The position numbers and the translations under genes were made by a program. From Basidiobolus heterosporus B8920 (taxonomy: Eukaryota > Basidiobolomycota > Basidiobolomycetes > Basidiobolales > Basidiobolaceae), in the NCBI GenBank assembly GCA_000697455.1, contig JNET01030212.1:1-10428 (forward strand): a stretch of 10,428 bases of DNA. The letters run 5' to 3'. Under the pieces are notes generated by a model that was not told where the DNA came from, made no database searches, and saw only the letters and a list, made by a program, of their open reading frames with translations. Shown piece after piece: positions 1 through 8,066 of this stretch; the first letter of the stretch is position 1; every line of letters starts with the position of its first letter.

Positions 1-2063
1 GGAAGCAATCGAACAATGGACAGACAATCCAAATCAAACACCCGTTACAGCAAGGTAAGACAGTTTGACTTTCCGAATCATCGAGTGTATCTGGATTTTA
101 AACCATGCTTCCTATACCAAGAATAAATTCAGGATTCCTACCAAACATCAGTCGATACTCCACTCCTCCGCCCTTTTACGATATCAGACCGCGACGCTCC
201 AGCTCTTACCTCTCTCAAAAGAATACCGAATATAGAGTTTACCGAGCTAAAAGCTCAGAATGTTACTCCACGAATGACGAGCTTCCCACTACTTCCGAAT
301 CATCCAGTAAGGGCCAGCCGCACTCTCGCACCTGCACAGCAGGTGGATACCTTCATCTACCACCGCATCCTCCGTCTGATGATTTCCAGCCATTTAATTT
401 CCCATTAGCTTACACAATGATGCTGGTTACTTGCTACTCCGAAGGAGAGGAAGGTATGCGTGCCACACTTGACTCTCTGGCGCTGACCGACTACCCATCT
501 TCGCATAAGCTCATAGTAGTGATTGCAGATGGGGTCATAGTCGGAGCGGGTAACCAAATGTCAACCCCTGACATATGCTTGACGATGATGAAGGATTTCA
601 TAATTCCACCAGAGAAGACGCATCCATACTCTTACATAGCTATAGCCGATGGTTCAAAGAGACATAACATGGCAAATATTTATGCGGGCTACTATAAATT
701 CAGTGATCAAGTTGCCTCCTCAGGAAAGACCCCTCGAGTGCCAATGATCCTCATCTCAAAGTGTGGCACCCATGAAGAGCAATCCCAGCCGAAAGCTGGG
801 AACCGTGGGAAACGGGACAGTCAAATCATTTTAATGTCGTTTTTGCAGCACGTGATGTTCGACGATCGCATGACCGAAATGGAGTATGAACTATTCAACG
901 CCATCTGGAGTATCACTGGGATTAGCCCTGACCATTTTGAGATCATCCTGATGGTTGATGCTGACACAAAAGTGTATCCAGATTCGCTCACTCGTATGGT
1001 CTCCTGTATGGTTAGGGATCCACAGATCATGGGGCTGTGTGGCGAGACTAAGATCGCAAACAAGCGGGACTCTTGGGTAACAATGATCCAGGTGTTTGAA
1101 TACTACATCTCACATCACCAGAGCAAAGCCTTTGAATCGATTTTTGGCGGTGTGACCTGTCTTCCTGGATGCTTTTGTATGTACCGCATTAAGGCGCCCA
1201 AGGGTCCCGAGAATTTCTGGGTCCCGGTTCTGGCTAGTCCGAGTATTGTGGAGCATTATAGTGAGAATGTGATCGATACACTCCACAAGAAAAATCTACT
1301 CCTATTAGGTGAAGATCGATACCTTACCACATTGATGCTTCGTACGTTTCCCAAGCGAAAAATGTTGTTTGTTCCTCAGGCGGTTTGCAAGACGGTTGTT
1401 CCTGACACCTTCAAGATCCTACTGTCTCAGCGGCGTCGCTGGATCAATTCTACTATCCACAACCTATTAGAATTAGTATTGATTGGTGATCTGTGTGGAA
1501 CCTTCTGCTTTTCAATGCAATTCGTAGTCTTCATGGAGTTGGTTGGTACGGTAGTTCTGCCAGCAGCCATTTGCTTTACTCTCTACCTAGTTATCATCTC
1601 ATTCTTCACCTCACCCGTTCCAATCATACCATTAATACTGTTGGCCATTATCCTTGGTTTGCCTGCAGTTCTTATCTTGATGACAACTCGCAAGATAGTT
1701 TATGTAGGCTGGATGTTGATATATCTACTTTCGTTGTTCATTTGGAACTTTATCCTGCCGGTGTATGCGTTTTGGCATTTCGATGATTTTAGTTGGGGCG
1801 AAACGCGTCAAGTGGTTGGCGAAAAAAAGGGGGAGACCCATGGAGGAAAAGATGGAGAATTTGATAGTTCACAGATTGTAATGAAGAAATGGTCGGAATT
1901 TGAGAGGGAAAAGCGCCAACAAACGGATCTATGGCTAGCTGATACCAAACCTCATACCACCACAGCGGTGCAAGGTAATGAATGGCCTAACCTGGGATAT
2001 CATGTACCTAGTCAGATGGCAAAATTAAACATGTACTTTGTGGAGCCTAAGTTTCGTCAATAA
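1..2063 (+). CDS. Chitin synthase, division 2 / class IV-like (Chs3 type), 5' partial
   Basis: This gene makes chitin for the cell wall by adding GlcNAc from UDP-GlcNAc at the plasma membrane. Numbering from the ATG at 105, I see CYSEGEE near residue 110, a DAD motif (D285/D287), [14 protein letters not shown] (403-405) and the chitin synthase hallmark QRRRW (442-446). Membrane segments follow at about 473-500, 506-526 and 531-556, then a conserved [10 protein letters not shown] stretch. These match the division 2 enzymes. Chs3-type proteins exceed 1000 residues, so at least the N-terminal third lies off the left edge. The ATG at 105 is probably intronic: bases 1-54 read as coding and end at a CAAG|GTAAGA donor (intron from 55). 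The acceptor is at 121 (exon from 122, joining frame 2) or at 132 (exon from 133, joining frame 3); I cannot decide between them. The rest is a single exon of about 1.9 kb ending in TAA at 2061-2063. Class IV versus class V-like is less certain than the family. Confidence 0.93.
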
Positions 2064-2399
2064 ACGTGCAAAAGACATTCACTGTAGTGAGGAGAAGAGG
2101 ATTTCATGGGAAGGAAGGGATCCTAGTGTCAGGAAGTTTAGCTTTTTTAGGTATGAGCCTTCCTCACCAAGCACAAAGTTACTTATTTCAACGTTAGTAA
2201 AAAGTATTTAATGTGTGTGTAATGTCTTGGAAATTTCAGTGTTTCACCGTCACATTTCACTAGACCTAATTAGGCTTGAACTCAAATTGATTTTATAAAT
2301 TCAATGAACTGAGCAGATTATTACTTGGCGATAGATATTAAATCAAAATGTTAATGTATAACATAAGAGGAAGATAGCAGTCTAGTACTAGTAATTTAG
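2064..2399. other. Convergent intergenic region between two 3' ends
   Basis: About 336 AT-rich bases separate the chitin synthase stop from the ArfGAP stop on the opposite strand, so this must hold both 3' UTRs, which may overlap. I see no canonical AATAAA on either strand. The best candidates are weak: a TGTGTGTAATGT stretch near 2212-2225 for the + gene, and an AATAAT on the minus strand near 2322 for the ArfGAP gene. No ORF, repeat or RNA gene was recognised. Confidence 0.6.
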
Positions 2400-4055
2400 C
2401 TAGTTCCACCAATCACCTGATTGCTGTGAAGAACTTGGATGTAGTGGAAACCCGTTGTTAGGCATTCCTTGGTTTCCAGCGCTAAAGGTTGCAATGAGTA
2501 TGAGAGAGATAAAAGAACTCAAATGTAAATGGCTTACTACTGTGGACCTTCAATCAACAATAAATTCACAACTAATTAGATTGCTAGGTTTAAAAGCGTA
2601 AACATATCAATATCTTACCTCCACCGTTTGGCTGTTGTGGGTTGACACTGGAGTTGAAATTGTTGAATTGCTGAGGTGCAGACATGATCGGTTCCTGAGT
2701 TCTGTTGTATGATGGCCCAGGACTAGGATTATACAATGACATGATGTAATCTTTGTTAATCTGGTGTTTGAACTCTATATAAAATATGTAAGTACTATGT
2801 TTATGAGTGGGAAGAGAACCAAGTAGTTTACGATCAGGTTGTGGCTGTGATTGCATGGTGTTTGTGTACATAGGTTGGCTTGAATAATAGCCACTCTGTG
2901 AGCCAAAAGACGCGTTTGGTTGATTGTGGCTTTGGAATTGCTGAGGACTGCCATTATGGTATAACAGACCTTGCGCTACTGGACTGTTAGTGAACTGATT
3001 CGTATTTGCATATGGCGTTTGGCTAAAGGATTGCTGTTGTGGTACAGTGTTCATCCCAATGGCTTGGTTGGTAAGTGGAGATCCTCTACTTTCAAACATA
3101 TTTGGATTGAGCACATCTGGAATAGGTTGTGTGGTTGTACTTCTTCGCAATGGCACTGGCCGTTGATATGTAGAAGGTTGTTGCATAGTTCCCTCGCTAT
3201 AAGTCATTGAGCGGGCTAATGTTGAGTGAGGCGCGGGTTGAGTCGATGCAGAATTCAACAGATGAATAGCCATCTCAAGATTATTGTTTGTTTTGGCTAA
3301 AGCTTGTTCATTTCGAGAATTATCAGTAAACCCAAGTTCGCGAAGCTTTGCAAGTAAAGAACTTTGTTGGGAGGAGAGTCTCGGGCTTTCGACTTGAGGC
3401 TAAAGGGTTTTGTGTTAAAAAAAGAAGAGGAGAATTTTAGCAAATCTTCGACGTACTTTTCGTTGTAGTGTCTCTCTATTCATAAAAGCCTTTCTTTCAT
3501 ATTTATCACGGATGTACTTTTCCATCTCTCTGTAAATGAAGTCAGTTTAATTAATGTACATACTCGATTTAAGAAGTGAGTAGTAGCCTACTTCTCTCCG
3601 TGAGGAATGGGATGTCTTTCGGGCTGGGGATTAAAATAGGCGTTTACATGTTTGTTCCCATGTTTCTTGAGATTCTAACCATCCTTTAGTTTCATCAGTA
3701 AGCGAAAATCGCTCCTCGAATAACATACCTCCATCTGCTCTGTTGTCCAAGAGTCGAGTGTTAACGATTTAACCTTGGTGATGTGTGTCCCTAATTTGCG
3801 ATGAATACCAGCACAACGCATGCAAAGAAAGATGCCAAGATTATAGGAAGCCCAGCAAGGACCTTTGGAACAGAATGTTAATAGGTATTCAGATGTGTAT
3901 ACCTAAGATATGGATGCAAAGTTTCTCTGTAACTAACCAGGTGAACGACAATCAGCACAAATCGCATTATTGGGATCTCGCAAAAGTTCGGCAAAAACCC
4001 GTTGATTTCGCTCATTAGCAACTTTTCCTTGAAGGGTTAGTCGTGTGGTAGCCAT
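2400..4055 (-). CDS. ArfGAP with UBA domain and Gln/Asn-rich tail (Gts1/Ucp3/SMAP-like), 8 exons
   Basis: This is a GTPase-activating protein for Arf GTPases, acting in vesicle budding and cargo sorting at Golgi or endosomal membranes. My model joins exons 4055-3938, 3862-3729, 3674-3592, 3529-3457, 3399-2832, 2774-2619, 2547-2538 and 2481-2400. That is 1224 nt, or 407 residues, with every intron GT-AG and all phases closing. The ArfGAP zinc finger is exact: CADC, 16 residues, then CMRC (C33, C36, C53, C56). AGIHR follows with the arginine finger at R61, and the domain ends in [15 protein letters not shown] domain lies at about 149-186 ([10 protein letters not shown] ... MAIHLLNSA). The tail from 187 is rich in Q, N, S and P and ends SGDWWN. 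The ArfGAP-UBA-Q-rich order matches yeast Gts1 and fission yeast Ucp3. The ATG at 4055 fits the family start (MAT...), though it directly follows CCAG, so a 5' UTR intron is possible. The last three exons are inferred from phase and composition. Confidence 0.9.
2538..2547 (-). other. Candidate 10-nt microexon of the ArfGAP gene
   Basis: The exon ending at 2619 stops one base into a codon (after GGT GGA G, donor GTAAGA). Joined directly to the strong acceptor at 2482 (pyrimidine-rich, TTTAG) it would read a frame unlike the tail. Between them, an acceptor ending TTGAAG at 2548 and a donor GTAAGC at 2537 bracket GTCCACAGTA. Including it gives codons GGT CCA CAG TAC, then a Gly/Asn/Gln/Ser-rich tail ending GDWWN and a stop. 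The two flanking introns would be 71 and 56 nt, normal for this gene. This is read from sequence and phase only; no transcript supports it. Confidence 0.6.
2775..2831 (-). other. Probable 57-nt stop-free intron in the ArfGAP gene
   Basis: On the minus strand a GTAAAC donor at 2831 and a TATATAG acceptor at 2775 enclose 57 nt, a multiple of three without an in-frame stop. Removing it joins QPD to [16 protein letters not shown], close to the short NKDSILALYN-like motif that I recall in the tails of fungal ArfGAPs. Keeping it inserts [20 protein letters not shown], which contains aromatic and basic residues out of keeping with the Q/N/S/P tail. Both forms stay in frame, so a retained-intron isoform is possible. 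Confidence 0.6.
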
Positions 4056-4233
4056 CTGGTAGGGATAATTAAGAAGTATCAAGAAATTACTATTAGCAAC
4101 GGTCTACAGCATCAAGCTTTAATAAACGTAAGAAACTATCTATTTCTGTTCATCAATCAGTTTCTTCTACAATAGTGAACACAGCCTATCATCTCTACCA
4201 AAATGAATGATTGTCGAATAGAATAAATGCATA

Positions 4234-4260
4234 TATACAAATATGCAACTATACAAATAT
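4234..4260. repeat. 11-bp direct repeat TATACAAATAT, two copies 16 bp apart
   Basis: TATACAAATAT occurs at 4234-4244 and exactly again at 4250-4260, separated by GCAAC. It lies about 180-205 bases upstream of the ArfGAP start codon, on the promoter side. On the gene's strand it reads ATATTTGTATA twice. It could be a paired factor site or simply AT-rich drift. Confidence 0.5.
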
Positions 4261-4472
4261 AGATGTCACGATCGATTGTATTGATTCTTCTACTTGGATG
4301 CGATAAGTTTTGGCTTCTACTTTGGTAATAAAAGTGCAACTCTATTGGTTCGAACCCTCCAGCAATCTACCAACTCTAGAAAGAATTGCCAAGTCCATCT
4401 GAAGCAGAGGCCCACACAACACCAAACAAGTGCACATACTAATAAGTAGATCTGAAGTAAAAGTACAATTAA

Positions 4473-4478
4473 TTTATT
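4473..4478 (-). terminator. AATAAA polyadenylation signal of the C2CD5-like gene
   Basis: The minus strand reads TTAATAAATTAATTG here, with AATAAA starting 67 bases beyond the stop codon at 4545. Position and sequence fit the canonical cleavage/polyadenylation signal. Confidence 0.6.
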
Positions 4479-4544
4479 AAGCTCGTGCGCTCAGGAAAGA
4501 GAAATTTCATGAAGATAAAAATACAAATGGAGATGGAGATGCAG

Positions 4545-7500
4545 TTAAATGTCTGACTGATTTCGCAGGGCTGAATCTTCATCATCCCATTTAATATCCA
4601 CAACATCCCCGCTAATACTGATGAGTCCGTATCCTTGATTCTTAATACTTTCCTCAAATGTGGTTTGATCAATCCTCAAAGCTATAATAGCATTTCCACC
4701 GAGAGCTGCGACGTGCGCTCGCGCTACTGCTTGCACTTCAGCCATGAACGTATGCACAAATCCCGCTTTACCTCCGGTCATTGTGTCATATACAACGTGC
4801 GCCTCCTTAACAAAATGAAGGGAGATCTTTCCTAGATAGCGCTCAATGGTGGTATTTGGTATGTAACTCAGTGGAGTCATTTCAATCTTGGGTGGAGGTA
4901 AAGGTAGTTCGTTACTCGCAGATCCTGTGAGATAGGGATTGCGACTAGTACTGAGATCAGATCCGGGCTCGCCAGAAGGCTTTGTAGAAGAGGCGGAGTA
5001 AAGTGAGAGTTTGGATTCACTGGGTTTGTCCGCGGAACTGGACAACTGTGGCTCTGATTGTGGTTGGCTGGATTCATCATCCATGTTGAACATTAGTTGT
5101 GGCTCAGAATCTATTTCGGAAGAACGTTGTGTAGAGGCGTGCTCCAATGATAACGTGCTCACTTGAGTCGTTAGCTTCGGGCTCATCAATTCTGAAGACT
5201 CTGCGATCACTGTAGCAATGAAGATCACCTGAAGCTCGTATGGCTTTGGCAATTGAACATCGAACCGGATTCCTGCAATTACCCAAGATGGATAAAAAAT
5301 CAGTCGGAATCGGATTTCTTCATAAAGTCGTCGGAAAACCCCGGCCAGCTGTCGATTGAGGTGATCAGGTGCACCGCCGATGCTGACCTGCTTCATCAAC
5401 GTGATGGTCTTGATGCTTGTCTGGAGATTGGATGATTGGTCCCGACTCAAAAGTACGGAATTTGGAAGATACTCGGTACTTGCCAACTCGAAGTTCTCGG
5501 GCATCTCGGGGTCGAACAAGACGGCCATGAAGTCTTCGTCTGCATCATCATCGATCTGGATAACCAGGTTGCTATGTCTGGTGTCGTAATCATCGAACTC
5601 GCTGCTAGAGGAAGAGTCGCTATCACTATCCGAATCCTCATTTCCATTGTTGGAGGTATGCGAGCACGGACTAATTTCCGAGTTTCTTGCGCGTTGTTCG
5701 AGAGCCAACTCCATCAATTCCCTGTTTTTCTCGCCGATTTCCAGAATCCGTTTCTGAATTTCCAACAAATTTCTATCTTCATCGTCAATAACCTCGAGAT
5801 TTCGGGAGATTTGCAGTGATGGAGGCATGGGTAGAGCAGAGAGATAGCATGCTGTTCCGGAAGCTACGGCAATAATCAAGGAATCTCCGACTGCGATCTT
5901 CAAGCGAAGGCCGAATATCGCGTTCATACAATGGATTTTCAGCTTGTTCATCAGCTCTCGATGGATGTCATATTCAACAAACGGTATTGCATCACTGACA
6001 ATAGAGGCATTGGATTCTCCATCCTTGTTCTTCTTCGTACGGCATACATGCGCCTCCACATAGCAGCCTTTTCCAATCACATCCAACTCCGGTGGAAGTT
6101 CTGTAGTAGAGAGCAAAATCTCTGATACGTATTTCTTCTTGCATCCGGCGCATCGAACAAGCTTGGTTGGGAATGGTGAGTTGTGGATACTGTAAGGGAT
6201 ATGGCACATGCGGCACTCTTAAAAACTTGGTGAATAGGTGGGTATATGGCTTGGAGACATGCAATGAAAACTTACCCTCGGGTTCTTTTCTGCGCCTTTT
6301 CCTCTTGAAGGTAGATTCATAAAAGAATCGCTCCTTCAAAGAGCTGGAGTAGCTTCTAGGTAAATACATTGGGTTAACGTTGTTGTCATCGTGGATAAAT
6401 CCACTGGGCTGGATCCCGGCTAATGGATAGAAAATGGATAGGTCTACAATGGCTGCAGTGCCTATGGCTGACAGGACACATAAATCATCGTTGATGGTAA
6501 TACTCTCAGAATACCCGATTACATGAGGGCACCCCAGGACTTTAGCATGCGACTTGATCTCATCTCTAAGCTCGTCCCACCAAGCCTCACGAGCGTCGGT
6601 TCGGTCATTCTCGATGAGCTTAACAGATCGTGCAGCCACTACGCCACCCATACGAAGGATAGAACCGGTTGGAAAATCCTGCAAAGTGAAGATTTGCTGA
6701 TCCAATGCCTTGATAGTGTTGAAGCTGCTCTTTCTACTTCGCTCTGTGAAGGAACGTGCTGTATGCTTGATACTATTTCGATCATCAGGGTCGTTACATG
6801 TACTGCGATTCCTGGTGTCAGACGTGTTGCCGTTATTGTTACCGTTGTTGATAGGAACACCAACCGCTTCTTGTAGATCAATACTTTTTGTTTCCTCAGG
6901 TTCGACATCGCTCTCGTTGGCAGGCTCAGCAAATATCTCATTTTGCCCGATATTCGTGTAGATTCGTTCCATTGGTGATGTGGTGGAATCGATTCCGGCT
7001 AACCTAACCGCAGTTCCAATAGCCCTTGCAGTAATGGTGTTCTCCTCACTCTCATAATCAAATGACTGCTGGTACCCGAGAACAGCGTTTCCTCCCAACT
7101 CTAGTACTTTCCTCCCTAATAATCGTCTTAATTGACCAGACATTCTGTATAATAGTCGTTGCCGAGATTCATTTGAGGATCTAGGTGTACGAAAGCTATC
7201 ACTCCAATGATACTCAGGATCGTTTTCACACAGCAGAGCATCCACAAAACCAAACATCGCTACGATGGGGAATTTCTCAGTGACTGTAGAAATAGTGAAA
7301 AATTGTACACCAGCAGAAGAGTCTTTGAAAGGATTGACGTCACCGAAAAATTGGATTTTCACTTGAACATAAATCTCACCACGTACTCCTCTGAGGGTAT
7401 CGTAGATTGGGAACCACCCAGCTATCTGTCTAGGAGAACCCCATAAGAGTAGAGGATTTAGATCGATTAATACAGAACCAACTGCGTCGTTCGCGGTAAT

Positions 7501-7740
7501 AGTATCATAATCTAGGATCTTTAATTCTAAAGGTTCATTCTGAAGGTCACCATCATCCGTGACCTCTACTCGAAAATCCGCGTTCCATACGGGATTCAGG
7601 GTTTTACGACAGATGGAAGTTCGTTGGACATCGTAATCAGCAAACCTCACCTCCACATAGGCATCGGTTAGCTCCGACTTACGATCCATCACAGGCAAAT
7701 CTCGGGCACTGTGGACTTTAATTTTCAATATACATGGCAT
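4545..7740 (-). CDS. C2CD5/CDP138-like protein: C2 domain plus YbjQ-like repeats, complete, 2 exons
   Basis: In animals C2CD5 (CDP138) is a calcium- and lipid-binding protein that promotes insulin-driven fusion of GLUT4 vesicles at the plasma membrane; the fungal role is unknown. Exon 1 is 7740-6276 and exon 2 is 6217-4545, around a 58-nt intron (donor GTAAGT). Together they give 1045 residues, about the animal length. The N-terminal C2 domain aligns without gaps at its start to the animal one as I recall it, including LPVMDR, so the ATG at 7740 is secure. The usual calcium ligands are all aspartate: D19, D26, D77, D79, D85. The body holds four stretches resembling the YbjQ/UPF0145 fold, at about 205-247, 395-432, 580-620 and 988-1027; the first and last share LGGNA. 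Cysteines C490, C493, C511 and C514 form a zinc-ribbon-like quartet. A Ser/Asp-rich tract lies near residues 680-700, preceded by a probable helix rich in E, I and R. The end matches the conserved C-terminus (TPLSYIPNT ... GDVVDI). Confidence 0.9.
5590..5645 (-). repeat. Low-complexity Ser/Asp-coding tract inside the C2CD5-like gene
   Basis: The codons here give an alternating D-S run followed by five serines and then an acidic EFDDYD stretch. It sits between the predicted helix after the third YbjQ-like unit and the next ordered part, so it is probably a disordered linker. Acidic serine runs of this kind are typical casein kinase 2 targets; that is inference. Confidence 0.6.
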
Positions 7741-8066
7741 TATATGGAGTACTCGAATACAAAAGGGAAACTAAGAAACGGGTTGCTCTGGTTTTGGGGA
7801 ATTTTATCCACCTTAAGATATGTCCCGTAAGGTTAAAGTACAGAGGATAGCGAAAAACTTAATGGCGCTTTGGAACCATTGAAATTCACATTTAGCTGAT
7901 TTCCTTGGAAATTGAAAATTCATCCACCTTGGTTAATTTGCTCAATGATCTTACTAAATGGTCGATTTTGAAATGCTGCCTATTTGTATTGTAGATTAAA
8001 CTCAATTTCAACATTTATTAACTACTAGATTTAAAAGATTCTTAGGATTTGTGTCTATTGTGGAGG
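7741..8066. other. Intergenic region: C2CD5-like promoter and Gde1-like 3' UTR
   Basis: This 326-base spacer lies between two minus-strand genes. Its right end holds the 3' UTR and poly(A) signal of the phosphodiesterase gene, and its left end the upstream sequence of the C2CD5-like gene. A GGATAAAATT on the minus strand near 7800 is the only TATA-like candidate and is weak. No ORF, RNA gene or repeat was recognised. Confidence 0.6.
8014..8019 (-). terminator. AATAAA polyadenylation signal of the Gde1-like gene
   Basis: The minus strand reads GTTAATAAATG here, with AATAAA starting 48 bases past the TGA at 8067. The same TTAATAAAT core follows the C2CD5-like gene. Confidence 0.6.

Larger units (their letters stand above)
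4056..4544. other. Intergenic region: ArfGAP upstream sequence and C2CD5-like 3' UTR
   Basis: This 489-base AT-rich spacer holds the promoter and 5' UTR of the ArfGAP gene (its left part) and the 3' UTR of the C2CD5-like gene (its right part). Short ORFs here have no recognisable product and look like chance openings. It contains an 11-bp direct repeat (4234-4260) and the polyadenylation signal at 4473-4478. A GGTTCGAACC near 4349 resembles a tRNA T-loop, but no tRNA folds around it. Confidence 0.6.

Noticed and set aside
2971-3210. A 79-codon + strand ORF opposite the ArfGAP tail
   Set aside because: It is the complement of Gln/Asn-rich codons, giving Trp- and Ile-rich nonsense; no independent support.
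4157-4339. A 60-codon minus-strand ORF in the spacer upstream of the ArfGAP gene
   Set aside because: Its composition (runs of Y, I, C) reflects AT-rich sequence, no domain is recognisable, and it overlaps the likely promoter region.
4340-4375. GGTTCGAACC resembling a tRNA T-loop
   Set aside because: The flanking bases do not form a five-pair T stem on either strand and no anticodon, D arm or acceptor stem can be drawn around it.
5436-5819. A 127-codon + strand ORF opposite the C2CD5-like gene
   Set aside because: It is antisense to well-conserved coding sequence and has no family features; the minus-strand protein explains the region fully. The same holds for the + strand ORFs at 6523-6876 and 8116-8436.
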